Assembly: GCA_022510725.1 (NCBI GenBank)
Contig: JAFLSW010000011.1
Coordinates: 1-61,408 of the forward strand
Length of the DNA: 61,408 nt
DNA from: Lachnospiraceae bacterium
Lineage (GTDB): Bacteria; Bacillota; Clostridia; Lachnospirales; Lachnospiraceae
Direction of reading: 5' to 3'
Shown here: positions 52,298-60,589 of the stretch, in pieces
How the letters are laid out: every line of letters starts with the position of its first letter
Numbering within the stretch: position 1 is the stretch's first letter
Notes under the pieces: generated by a model
What the model was told of the DNA's origin: nothing
Database searches by the model: none
What the model saw: the letters and a program-made list of their open reading frames with translations, nothing else
Program-made: the position numbers and the translations under genes

Positions 52298-53756
52298 TGT
52301 GGTAAGTCTGATCTTTGATATATGTTACGCCGCTTTTCAAGGGTATCTGCTGCAATATTTTTTTGGCAGCTTTTTAGAATACAGAGGACAGAAGGACAGC
52401 AAAAAAGGCCTATATGTGATCCTTTCCTTTGCCTTTTTGAAACTATGGCTGGGGTGGCTTTTGCCTGCAAATTGGGAAAGCAACAGGATCATAGAAAATC
52501 TGCTTTTGCACCTTGTGATCCTGGTCATCTTAGCTTTTGCATTTTATAAAGCAGCAAAAGCCATCACCATCTATCTTGTGATCACTTTTATGGCAGTCAA
52601 TCAGATCTGCTTTTTCATGGTATACAGCGTGTTTGAAGTGGGAACGGAACTATATAATGTATGGGCATGGTGTATTGAAAATGGCTATATCAAGGATACG
52701 CAGACATTAGAAATGATTCTGGAGATCACCTCCTCCTGTTTGATCCTGATTATGCTTGTTATGGTTTCCATCCTTTCTTATCGTTCCTTTCAAAAGATAT
52801 TGCAAAGTTTTCGTGAAAAAGAGTATGCCATTCACAAAACGGAGCTTTTCTTTATCCTTGCGCCCAGTCTGGCAGGACTTTTGATGTGTGCACTTTTGCG
52901 CATCATCCTCTTTACGGTGGAAAACGGAATACCGGAGATCCTATATCACAAATATCCGGTGCTGTTATTTATCATTCCTGCCATTATGATCTTGTGTCTG
53001 ATGTCCATTCTATACGGAATCAAGCTGTTTCAGGATATGATCAGCCTCGGCAGAGAAAGAAACAGCAGGGCGGTCTTGGAAAAACAGGTAGACAGCATGC
53101 AGGAGCATATGGGGGAAATGGATCATATTTACTCTGACATACGGAGTATGAAGCATGATATGAAAAATACCATTGCCGTTATTATGCAGTTAGCGGCAAA
53201 AGATACACAAAATGAAGAACTGCATACTTATCTGGCTGAATTGAATCAGACCATGGATCGATTGGAATTTCGATTTAAGACAGGGAATACAGTGGTAGAT
53301 ACGCTGTTAAATATGAAATATCACGAGATCATGCGCATCATGCCGGATCTGCGGATGGATCCAGAAAAACTGTTGTTTCCAAAAGACTTAAAGATACAAA
53401 GCTATGATATCGGCATCATTCTGGGAAATGCCCTGGATAATGCAATAGAGGCCTGTAAAAAACAAAAGGAAAAGGAACAGGAAGAAAAAATGTTTATTCG
53501 GCTTTCCTCTTTTTCCAAAGGCAAAATGTTTTTTATCAAGGTGGAAAACAGTTTTGACGGGGAGGTGATACGAAGAGAAGGAGAGGAATTTCCGGCTACA
53601 ACCAAGCCGGATACAAAGGTACATGGCATTGGGCTGACCAATATCAAAAAAACCGCTGAGAAATATCATGGAGGAGTGGATTGGACGGTCAGCAACAAGA
53701 CTTTTACCTTATCAGTCATGCTAAAAAACGAAAGGAGAGAGGAAGATGAACTTTGA
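52290..53756 (+). CDS. AgrC/VirS-like sensor histidine kinase (GHKL type)
   Basis: Membrane sensor kinase of 488 residues. The N-terminal half has six or seven membrane helices (about 1-250), typical of peptide-sensing AgrC-type kinases. A coiled region follows, then the DHp segment SMKHDMKNTIAVIMQLA near 287-303 with the phosphorylated His and the HxxxN pattern. The ATPase domain has the N box ILGNALDNAIEACKKQ near 378 and the G box HGIGLTNIKKTAEKYHG near 448. It overlaps both the regulator gene (8 bases) and the first following unknown gene (11 bases), so all three are coupled. No AgrD/AgrB-like peptide genes are seen nearby. Confidence 0.93.
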   Translation: MYSVVSLIFDICYAAFQGYLLQYFFGSFLEYRGQKDSKKGLYVILSFAFLKLWLGWLLPANWESNRIIENLLLHLVILVILAFAFYKAAKAITIYLVITFMAVNQICFFMVYSVFEVGTELYNVWAWCIENGYIKDTQTLEMILEITSSCLILIMLVMVSILSYRSFQKILQSFREKEYAIHKTELFFILAPSLAGLLMCALLRIILFTVENGIPEILYHKYPVLLFIIPAIMILCLMSILYGIKLFQDMISLGRERNSRAVLEKQVDSMQEHMGEMDHIYSDIRSMKHDMKNTIAVIMQLAAKDTQNEELHTYLAELNQTMDRLEFRFKTGNTVVDTLLNMKYHEIMRIMPDLRMDPEKLLFPKDLKIQSYDIGIILGNALDNAIEACKKQKEKEQEEKMFIRLSSFSKGKMFFIKVENSFDGEVIRREGEEFPATTKPDTKVHGIGLTNIKKTAEKYHGGVDWTVSNKTFTLSVMLKNERREEDEL

Positions 53757-54453
53757 TGCCATCAATAAGATGAGTGAGCAGTACCTAACCAGCATGTATC
53801 AGAAAAACAAAGTACAGACAACAGTTGGCAGCATCGGATTTTACAGTGCACTGTCAACAAAAGCAACAGAAAAAACAGAAGGCATGAGTTTTAAAGAAAT
53901 GCTGAAATCAAAGTACCCGAAGGCATATTACAATGTGATGGACACTTCCAAAATTGATGCTGCCTTATGGGGACGGACGGATTATCCCTTTGACAAATAT
54001 TTTAAAGAGCCTGCGGACCAATCTGTTTTGGACTGGAAGCCCACAGGTCCCCAACCGCCTATGCTTGATCCCAAGGTACAGGCCAAGATCGGTTCCACAT
54101 TGGGAAAAACGGCCATCGTCATACCGCCGGAACTGGAAGAAAAAATGAATGAGGATCCGGAACTTGCAAAAAAGGTAATGGAGCGTATTGACAATTTCAT
54201 TGGAAAATACTACAGACCCGGAGCAAACCAAGGCTTTCTGATCACCTTTGATGAAAATGGAGAGATCAACCATTCCTGTATTACCAGTGAAAGCTTTTCT
54301 GTTTCTTCTTCGGAATATAAGGATGCCCAGAGAGCAAGAAGAGAAAAGCGGGCTCAATATGAGCGGATAGCCGAAGCACATGCAATGGAGCAGAAATTGT
54401 TGCAGAAGAAACTGCTTGCCGCCTATGAAGCAATGCGCTTTTTTGGAATGTAA
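53746..54453 (+). CDS. DUF6033-like protein, tandem copy 1
   Basis: A 235-residue hydrophilic protein without signal peptide or membrane segment. It shares with the next gene GMSFKEMLKSKYPKAYYNVM near 46-65, a TDYPFDKYFKEP segment, LDWKPTG, and the strongly conserved IVIPPELEEKMNEDPELAKK followed by FLITFDENGEIN. A charged coiled coil ends the protein. The start ATG lies in the end of the kinase gene with AAAGGAGAGAGGAAG upstream, so it belongs to the two-component operon. It resembles the DUF6033 family of Lachnospiraceae; the function is unknown. Confidence 0.75.
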   Translation: MNFDAINKMSEQYLTSMYQKNKVQTTVGSIGFYSALSTKATEKTEGMSFKEMLKSKYPKAYYNVMDTSKIDAALWGRTDYPFDKYFKEPADQSVLDWKPTGPQPPMLDPKVQAKIGSTLGKTAIVIPPELEEKMNEDPELAKKVMERIDNFIGKYYRPGANQGFLITFDENGEINHSCITSESFSVSSSEYKDAQRARREKRAQYERIAEAHAMEQKLLQKKLLAAYEAMRFFGM

Positions 54454-54461
54454 GATCAAAA

Positions 54462-54487
54462 CATGCTCGGACTATTCAGAGAGCATG
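54462..54487 (+). other. Hairpin between copies 1 and 2
   Basis: CATGCTC (54462-54468) and GAGCATG (54481-54487) form a seven-pair stem with a 12-base loop and no T run. It is more likely an mRNA processing or stability element than a terminator. Confidence 0.4.
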
Positions 54488-54546
54488 AGCGGTTCTGACT
54501 GACAGAGGGACTGCTATAAAAGATAATTTAGATCTGGAGGAAGAGA

Positions 54547-55980
54547 ATGAACTTTGGAGCAATTGATAAAATGAGTGAGTATTATCTTGCCAATATGACT
54601 CGCAAGAGCAAAGGGGCAGGAGGGACTAACTCTACTGATTTTTTTAATGCCATATCAGCAAAAGCGGCAGGGCGCACCACGGGAATGAGCTTTCAGGATA
54701 TGTGGCAGGCAAGATTTCCCGGAGCGTACTATCATACGATGGATGCATCAAATATCCCCATGGGCGCATGGTGCAGAAATGATTATCCCTTTGAGAAATT
54801 TTTTAGGAATGATTTGGATGAATCGATTTTGGGTTGGAAACCCAGTGGGGCAGATCCTGCTATGGCTTCATCAGGGGTACAGTCAAGGCTGCATTCAATT
54901 GCAGGACAAAAAGCGATTGTTGTGCCACCGGAACTGGAGGAAAAGATGAAAAATGATCCGGCTCTGGCTAGGCAGATCATGGAAAAAGTAGAGAATTATA
55001 TTGCAATGGATGAAGCAACAACACCGGATAGAATATGTTCTTTTCTGATTGTGTTGGATAAAAACGGAGAAATTGCGCGTTGTCGGGCTTCCAGCCATGG
55101 CGGCAATATTACCGGCCCCACAAAGGAGGAAATGCAGCAGTTCTGGGCAGAGCAGGTGGCAAAGCGGAAACGAAGAGCCAGGTATATGGAGATCCTGGAA
55201 GAAGGTGCCTTGAAACGCAGTCTGCAGACCGAAGCAAATATAAAAGCTCATGGAAAGAGTGTGATAGATGTGGAAGTGGTCTACAAAACCTATCAATCCG
55301 CTAATTATAAGATCGTACCGGATAATGAGGCAGGCTGCTTTGATATCTACAATGCCGGGGGAGAGAGACTGGGTGCATTTTCCTATGAGGACATTAAGAT
55401 CAGGCAGGATGCATCGGGAAAACAGTTCTTGATTTCCGAACACGGAACCATGAGCTATGATGCTTTGGTATTGGATGATGAACTGAAAGAAGCCTTAAAG
55501 AGCGCCATGGGAAAGGATGAGTTGGAAACGGAAGCCTTAAGAGGCTATACCTTATATACTCACTCCGGAACCGGAATTCAATATCTCATAAGAGAAGGCG
55601 AAGAAGGTAGGGGCGGCAAAGTCCTTTTGCAAAGTGAAGCCGATATTGCAAAATATGAAGCCTTAGCGGATATGTATTTTAATCAATATTCCAATCTCAT
55701 AAGAGATAAAAATGCCGCATACATATGGGCTGACCTGGAGATAAAGGGATTGGCCATGAGAGCGGCACAGGGCTATCTCTCAATGGGCTTTGACGGCATG
55801 TCCTATCATGACAATTTTGATCATATGAATAGCTGGAGTGTGGCTTTCTCAAGAACTGCATATAAAGCCATCTTTCAGTATTTCCAAAATAATAGGATCA
55901 ATTTGGAGGAGATACAGAAATTCTCTGCATGGCAGCAGGTGTTTAAGCAAATGGGAATCGGCTATAACAGAATAAATTAG
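54547..55980 (+). CDS. DUF6033-like protein with C-terminal extension, tandem copy 2
   Basis: A 477-residue protein whose first 215 residues match copy 1: MNFGAIDKMSEYYLANM, GMSFQDMWQARFPGAYYHTM, RNDYPFEKFF, LGWKPSG, then IVVPPELEEKMKNDPALARQ and FLIVLDKNGEIA. The remaining half (about 240-477) is an extra region containing YKIVPDNEAGCFDIYNAGGE, YTLYTHSGTGIQYLIREGEE and aromatic-rich C-terminal helices. This part is not seen in copies 1 and 3. No signal peptide or membrane helix. The ribosome site is CTGGAGGAAGAGA. The function is unknown. Confidence 0.75.
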   Translation: MNFGAIDKMSEYYLANMTRKSKGAGGTNSTDFFNAISAKAAGRTTGMSFQDMWQARFPGAYYHTMDASNIPMGAWCRNDYPFEKFFRNDLDESILGWKPSGADPAMASSGVQSRLHSIAGQKAIVVPPELEEKMKNDPALARQIMEKVENYIAMDEATTPDRICSFLIVLDKNGEIARCRASSHGGNITGPTKEEMQQFWAEQVAKRKRRARYMEILEEGALKRSLQTEANIKAHGKSVIDVEVVYKTYQSANYKIVPDNEAGCFDIYNAGGERLGAFSYEDIKIRQDASGKQFLISEHGTMSYDALVLDDELKEALKSAMGKDELETEALRGYTLYTHSGTGIQYLIREGEEGRGGKVLLQSEADIAKYEALADMYFNQYSNLIRDKNAAYIWADLEIKGLAMRAAQGYLSMGFDGMSYHDNFDHMNSWSVAFSRTAYKAIFQYFQNNRINLEEIQKFSAWQQVFKQMGIGYNRIN

Positions 55981-55993
55981 AGGAGGATTCAGA

Positions 55994-56731
55994 ATGAACA
56001 TTGGATATCTAAGCAGTATTTTAGGTATGTATCAATATGCAATAAACAAGACACAGAATACATACACCACAGGTAGTGTAGACTTTGCAAAGCGGCTGGA
56101 AAGCTTGCAAAAAACAGGCACAGAAAGAGTGGATGCATATACGGATTATCTAAAATCCAAATATGGAAATGTAACCATTAAGAGTGTGGGAAAAGACCAA
56201 AAAAGCCTTGATCGCATTGGAAAGAGCATGAGCGGTAATGATGTGATCATTGCGCCTAATATTTTGGAAGAAATGGCAAATGATGTGGAAAAGGCAGCCT
56301 ACTATGAAAAAAAGATAGATGATTATTTTGCGGATATTCCGAGACAATCGGCTCTGTGTGCTGCCAGAGGACTTGTCTATGAACCGGCAGGAGTTGTAGT
56401 CCACGAAGACGGTAGTGTAACATACATCAGCGGTTGCAGCGATTCTCCGGAGCGTGTGGCACAAGTGAATGCCATCAATAGGGCGAAAAGACAAAAGAAA
56501 CTTCAACAGCGCAAAGTGCAGCTGGAGCGCAGACAGGAAACCGTACAGATGCAGAAACAGCTTATGGAAAGGCGTTTAAAAAATCAGAGCATAACAGAGG
56601 CTGTGTATGGCAATATGCTGAATAGGCAGGCTAATTATCACTTTTTGGGACAGTCCCCGCTTTCCTCTGCCGGATTGGCTTATGAGAATGCCATGAATAC
56701 ATTTTTTAATAACATTTATTCCAAATTTTAG
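55994..56731 (+). CDS. DUF6033-like protein, divergent tandem copy 3
   Basis: A 245-residue hydrophilic protein in the same array. It starts MNIGYLSSILGMYQYAIN and contains the diverged core DVIIAPNILEEMANDVEKAA followed by YYEKKIDDYF and a VVVHEDGSVTYIS strand, matching the PPELEEK and DENGEI blocks of copies 1 and 2. A basic coiled coil (about 160-195) rich in Arg, Gln and Lys follows. No signal peptide. GGAGGATTCAGA precedes ATG 55994, 13 bases after copy 2. Function unknown; the shared design with copies 1 and 2 suggests a common partner. Confidence 0.72.
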   Translation: MNIGYLSSILGMYQYAINKTQNTYTTGSVDFAKRLESLQKTGTERVDAYTDYLKSKYGNVTIKSVGKDQKSLDRIGKSMSGNDVIIAPNILEEMANDVEKAAYYEKKIDDYFADIPRQSALCAARGLVYEPAGVVVHEDGSVTYISGCSDSPERVAQVNAINRAKRQKKLQQRKVQLERRQETVQMQKQLMERRLKNQSITEAVYGNMLNRQANYHFLGQSPLSSAGLAYENAMNTFFNNIYSKF

Positions 56732-56737
56732 ATACAG

Positions 56738-56835
56738 GAGGATGAAAAATGAATGTTGGTGGTGTATAAGGGCACAAGCAAACCCTCATGGAGCATAGAA
56801 TATAAAAAGTTCTGGGATTTTCTGAATCGCTAAGA
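56738..56835 (+). pseudogene. Possible remnant of a fourth tandem copy
   Basis: A good ribosome site (AGGAGG, 56738-56743) is followed by ATGAATGTTGGTGGTGTATAA, spelling M-N-V-G-G-V-stop, which resembles the MNIGYL start of copy 3 and is spaced the same way after the preceding gene. No further open frame continues. It looks like the decayed 5' end of another array member, but the similarity is only a few codons. Confidence 0.35.
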
Positions 56836-56888
56836 AGTAGAAGCGGCTAATATATGGGAGTAATTAATAGGGAATAGAGGTATTGATA

Positions 56889-56947
56889 CAATACCCATTG
56901 TGATGATCGTAAAAATATTTTACTTCGTCACAATGGGTATTTTTTTA
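56889..56947 (+). terminator. Rho-independent terminator of the two-component operon
   Basis: ATACCCATTGTGA (56891-56903) pairs perfectly with TCACAATGGGTAT (56928-56940), followed by a T run (56940-56946). It closes the transcript begun at the LytTR operator. Between 56732 and 57009 only this, the remnant above and the next promoter are seen. Confidence 0.92.
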
Positions 56948-56960
56948 CAAAGATAATGTA

Positions 56961-56989
56961 ATGACACTGATTTATAGATATAGTATAAT
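56961..56989 (+). promoter_or_regulatory. Promoter for the unknown membrane protein genes
   Basis: ATGACA (56961-56966), a 17-base spacer and TATAAT (56984-56989), 20 bases before the next start codon. Confidence 0.6.
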
Positions 56990-57009
56990 ATTTTAACAGA
57001 GGGAAAAAG

Positions 57010-57801
57010 ATGACAATGAAAGAAGATGATTTGGTCCGCCTCATGGATGCCTATATGGGATGTGAAGGATATTATATGAAACCCAAGATAGAAGAAGATG
57101 GGAAAAACAGCTTCTTTATTGCCAAAGACAGCGCTAAATTATCTGATGTCAGTGCAAGCTTTGGGTTGGTGGAAGATGCCATTGGAACCAAAGAGGAAAA
57201 AGAACTGCAGATTTTTGAAGGTACTCCCAAAGTGGAATGTGCGGTCTGTGCAGATGTGCCCAATCTGTCGGATGTGGATGAAAAATCAGGAAAGGTAAAG
57301 CTGTACAATATGGTACTGCCTATCTGGCTCCTTTGGATCGTTCCTGTGACATGGCTCGTTATATTTCCGGCCAATTTTGCCATTGACCTTTTGGTAACTT
57401 TTCTTACTTTAAAATTCCTTGGCATAACGGAGCGAAAGGCTGTTATCAAAAAATCCATATGGAAAACCTGGATATTCGGTTTTATTGCTGATTTTATCGG
57501 TGTGGCCTGGCTGTTTTTGGCAGAATTGCTTGATTTCGATTATCAGACCGATTTGGGGAAATGGTGGAATCACAATATTGCCAACCCATTGGTTTTTAAC
57601 CCCTTCAACAATATTTTTTCGTTTTTGTATGCTCTCGTAGCAGTGGTGATTGCAGGAGTATTTATCTATATTTTCAATTTGAAAATATGTTTAAAGAAGA
57701 CGGATCTAAATGATGAATTGAAAAAGAAAACAGCACTATCCTTAGCAATTTTTACAGCACCATATTTGTTTTTCCTGCCTACGGGATTGTTTTTATCATA
57801 A
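57010..57801 (+). CDS. Unknown membrane protein
   Basis: A 263-residue protein with a soluble N-terminal part of about 100 residues, then about four membrane helices (about 103-125, 150-175, 205-228, 240-260). The soluble part contains a CEGYYMKPKIEEDGKNSFFI stretch and a conserved-looking CAVCADVP near 77, which could bind metal but has only two cysteines. I do not recognise a family. It is followed 23 bases later by another small membrane protein. AGAGGGAAAAAG precedes ATG 57010. Confidence 0.75.
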   Translation: MTMKEDDLVRLMDAYMGCEGYYMKPKIEEDGKNSFFIAKDSAKLSDVSASFGLVEDAIGTKEEKELQIFEGTPKVECAVCADVPNLSDVDEKSGKVKLYNMVLPIWLLWIVPVTWLVIFPANFAIDLLVTFLTLKFLGITERKAVIKKSIWKTWIFGFIADFIGVAWLFLAELLDFDYQTDLGKWWNHNIANPLVFNPFNNIFSFLYALVAVVIAGVFIYIFNLKICLKKTDLNDELKKKTALSLAIFTAPYLFFLPTGLFLS

Positions 57802-57824
57802 ATTTACTTTTTAAGGAGAATATC

Positions 57825-58295
57825 ATGCATCTGGGTTTTTCTTACATAGGACTGATTTTTCTGATCATGCTGTTTGTTCCTAATTTCTTTTGGACGAAAA
57901 ATAAGCCACAGGATTATGAAAAATATGTGGTAAATGAAAATAAGATTCTTTTGCTGTTTGAGCGGATCGGTGAAGTTGCCGCAAGCTGTCTGGCGCTCAT
58001 TTTTTCGGATTTTAACTTTCATACCATATCTGTCTGGACATTATGGCTTTTGGCAGCCTGTGCTATGATGATTTTGTATGAAATCTATTGGATCAGGTAT
58101 TTTCGTTCCCCCAAAACAATGAAGGATTTTTATTCCGGGCTTTTGGGAATTCCGGTAGCAGGTGCATCGCTGCCTGTTATGGGTTTTTGTTTTTTGGGAA
58201 TATATGGGAAAAATATTTTCCTGGTGATCGCAACGATCATATTGGGAATAGGACATATCGGAATTCATCTATGCCATAAAAAAGAAGTACAGTAA
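57825..58295 (+). CDS. Small unknown membrane protein
   Basis: A 156-residue protein with about five membrane helices (about 4-20, 45-60, 70-88, 105-122, 128-148). The first loop contains FWTKNKPQDYEKYVVNENKI and a later cytoplasmic loop has IYWIRYFRSPKTMKDFYSGL. I recognise the general pattern from uncharacterised clostridial membrane proteins but no function. The ribosome site AAGGAG precedes ATG 57825. It probably shares a transcript with the preceding gene and perhaps with the aminotransferase 24 bases later. Confidence 0.75.
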   Translation: MHLGFSYIGLIFLIMLFVPNFFWTKNKPQDYEKYVVNENKILLLFERIGEVAASCLALIFSDFNFHTISVWTLWLLAACAMMILYEIYWIRYFRSPKTMKDFYSGLLGIPVAGASLPVMGFCFLGIYGKNIFLVIATIILGIGHIGIHLCHKKEVQ

Positions 58296-58319
58296 ATTGG
58301 AAAGAGAGGAAACGCTATT

Positions 58320-59498
58320 ATGCCGCAGTTAAGTGAACGGGTCGGAACATTTACGGATTCTGTGATCAGAAGGATGACCAGGATCAGCAATCAATATGAA
58401 GCCATCAATCTATCTCAGGGATTTCCCGACTTTGATCCCCCAAAGGAAATGCTTGATAGACTGGCGGAAGTAGCCCATGAAGGACCCCATCAGTATTCCC
58501 TTACCTTCGGTGCACAAAATCTGCGGGAAGCGCTGGCAAGAAAACAGGGAAAAGCAATTAACCGTACCATTGATCCCAACAAAGAAATCGTGGTAACCTG
58601 TGGCGGAACGGAAGCCATGATGTGCGCCATGATGACGATCTGCAATCCCGGCGATAAGGTCATGGTTTTTTCTCCCTTTTATGAAAACTATGGAGCGGAT
58701 GCCATTCTTTCCGGCGCAGAGCCTGTTTACATTCCTTTGGTGCCGCCGAAATATGATTTTGACTTAGATCTCATTGAAGATGGATTTAAAAAGGGTGCAA
58801 AGGCAATCATTATCTGTAATCCTTCCAATCCTTGCGGAAAGGTCTTTACCAAAGAAGAACTGCAGGCTATCGGCGAACTGGTAATCAAATATGATGCCTA
58901 TGCGGTAACAGACGAAGTATATGAGCATTTGGTATATGAACCCTATCACCATACATATATGTCCTCTTTACCCGGTATGTTTGAGCATACGGTTACCTGC
59001 AATTCTTTGTCAAAAACCTTTTCTATAACCGGATGGCGCCTTGGCTATCTGATCGCGCCGGAAAGCGTTGTGGAAGGAGCAAAAAAGGTACATGACTTTT
59101 TGACGGTAGGGGCGGCTGCACCTCTTCAGGAGGCAGCGGTAACAGGTCTCAATTTCCCGGATTCCTATTATGAAGATTTAAAGCAGCTTTATACCAAAAA
59201 GAGAGATCATTTTATTGCGGGACTGGATCGTATCGGTTTAGATCACAATGTTCCCCAGGGAACCTATTTTGTCATGTTAGACATCAGTAAATTCTTAGAA
59301 CTGCCGCAGTTTAGAGGATATACGGATCTGGAATTTTGTGAATGGATGATAAAGGAGATCGGCGTGGCGGCAGTACCCGGCTCCAGCTTCTTCAAAGAAG
59401 AGGTAAATCACCTGATCCGCCTGCACTTTGCAAGGGAAGAGAGTACCTTAGATGAAGCCATCCGAAGGCTGGAAGGACTAAAGAAATTGTTAGAGTAA
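58320..59498 (+). CDS. PLP-dependent aminotransferase, class I/II
   Basis: A fold type I aminotransferase of 392 residues. The N-terminal INLSQGFPDFDPPKEML is typical of the aspartate/kynurenine aminotransferase branch. The PLP site includes TCGGTEAMMCAMMTI near 96, the conserved IICNPSNPCGKVF near 160, AVTDEVYEHLVYEP near 195 and the Schiff-base Lys232 in SLSKTFSITGWRLGYL. The substrate-carboxylate Arg lies in LIRLHFARE near 365. The amino acid substrate cannot be deduced. AGAGAGGAAACG precedes ATG 58320. Confidence 0.93.
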   Translation: MPQLSERVGTFTDSVIRRMTRISNQYEAINLSQGFPDFDPPKEMLDRLAEVAHEGPHQYSLTFGAQNLREALARKQGKAINRTIDPNKEIVVTCGGTEAMMCAMMTICNPGDKVMVFSPFYENYGADAILSGAEPVYIPLVPPKYDFDLDLIEDGFKKGAKAIIICNPSNPCGKVFTKEELQAIGELVIKYDAYAVTDEVYEHLVYEPYHHTYMSSLPGMFEHTVTCNSLSKTFSITGWRLGYLIAPESVVEGAKKVHDFLTVGAAAPLQEAAVTGLNFPDSYYEDLKQLYTKKRDHFIAGLDRIGLDHNVPQGTYFVMLDISKFLELPQFRGYTDLEFCEWMIKEIGVAAVPGSSFFKEEVNHLIRLHFAREESTLDEAIRRLEGLKKLLE

Positions 59499-59531
59499 CA
59501 TTACGGTTCGTATTTATGGAGGTGTGCAAGA

Positions 59532-59756
59532 ATGAAAAACGCAAGGATCTGTCCCAAATGCAACAGTTCAGACATTGTGATCATTGACGGAAATGTAGGA
59601 GCTTATGGGACGGGAAATAATATTATGACCGGGATGACGATTATGTCTGCTGTGAAGGTAAACAGATATCTTTGTTGCTCGTGCGGATATTCAGAAGAAT
59701 GGATCAATAAAGAAGACATCGAAAAGGTAAAAAACTCCAAAAAGGCACATCGGTAA
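59532..59756 (+). CDS. Small zinc-ribbon protein
   Basis: A 74-residue protein with two CxxC knuckles, RICPKCNSSD near the N-terminus and YLCCSCGYSEEW near 47, spaced as in zinc ribbons. A Gly/Met-rich linker separates them. Such small proteins are common and uncharacterised in Clostridia. The ribosome site ATGGAGGTGTGC precedes ATG 59532, 33 bases after the aminotransferase. It may be cotranscribed with the genes on either side. Confidence 0.82.
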   Translation: MKNARICPKCNSSDIVIIDGNVGAYGTGNNIMTGMTIMSAVKVNRYLCCSCGYSEEWINKEDIEKVKNSKKAHR

Positions 59757-59771
59757 ATAAGGAGTTACGAC

Positions 59772-60410
59772 ATGGAAAAGAAGAGAACTTTGCTAAATCG
59801 TTTAATCAGCTATTTTGGCGGTCTGTTCATCGTGACCATTGGAATTGCGATTTCCGTGCAATCCGATTTGGGTGTATCACCTCTCAGCGCCATTCCTTAT
59901 ACCCTTACCTGCTGTTGGGGGATTGAAATGGGCAAGGCAACCATTCTGTTTCACTGTGTTCTGGTATTATTGCAGATTTTGATCTTACGGAAAAATTTCA
60001 AACTGAAATTGTTATTGCAAGTGCCGGTAGGAATCGTATTTGGCTACTTTACCACATTCTGCAACTATCTGGTGACACTTTTGCCTACAACAGAAAATAT
60101 GGTAATACGCATTTGTCTGGCTTTGATCAGTACAGTGTTTGTTGCCATCGGTATTTTTTTCTATCTTCCGGCAGATATTATGCCCCTTGCAGGAGAAGGT
60201 ATTATGCAGGCGGTGGCGGATACTACTAAGATTGATTTTTCCAAGGTTAAAGTTGCATCTGATATCATAATGGTGCTCATTTCCCTGGTGACATGTCTTA
60301 TTGTGTTACATAGTATTGGCAGTGTGGGAATCGGAACCATCATAGCTGCAATTTTAACCGGTGTGGTATTGGGGCAGATTACAAAATTTTGGGAAAGACA
60401 TGCAAGATAG
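59772..60410 (+). CDS. YczE/YyaS/YitT-like membrane protein (DUF6198)
   Basis: A 212-residue integral membrane protein with about five helices. It has the family opening GIAISVQSDLGVSPLSAIPY near 22-41, ILRKNFKLKLLLQVPVGIVF in the middle and a conserved C-terminal SVGIGTIIAAILTGVVLGQI. Homologues such as YczE are widespread in Firmicutes, often near regulators or transporters; their function is unknown. ATG 59772 follows AAGGAGTTACGAC, 15 bases after the zinc-ribbon gene. Confidence 0.88.
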   Translation: MEKKRTLLNRLISYFGGLFIVTIGIAISVQSDLGVSPLSAIPYTLTCCWGIEMGKATILFHCVLVLLQILILRKNFKLKLLLQVPVGIVFGYFTTFCNYLVTLLPTTENMVIRICLALISTVFVAIGIFFYLPADIMPLAGEGIMQAVADTTKIDFSKVKVASDIIMVLISLVTCLIVLHSIGSVGIGTIIAAILTGVVLGQITKFWERHAR

Positions 60411-60589
60411 TTGAAAAACAACCGTTTTTTATCGAGGCTGTGGGTGATATGGCAGCGGAAGAATTTGCAGGATTTTTGGCATATCTTTTTTGACTTTCTC
60501 ATTTGGTAAAACTTACCATACGACTAATTCATTAATAAGTATTTGTCCTGCAAGATAAATTTCATTTTAGTGATATGGAGGCGATATCA

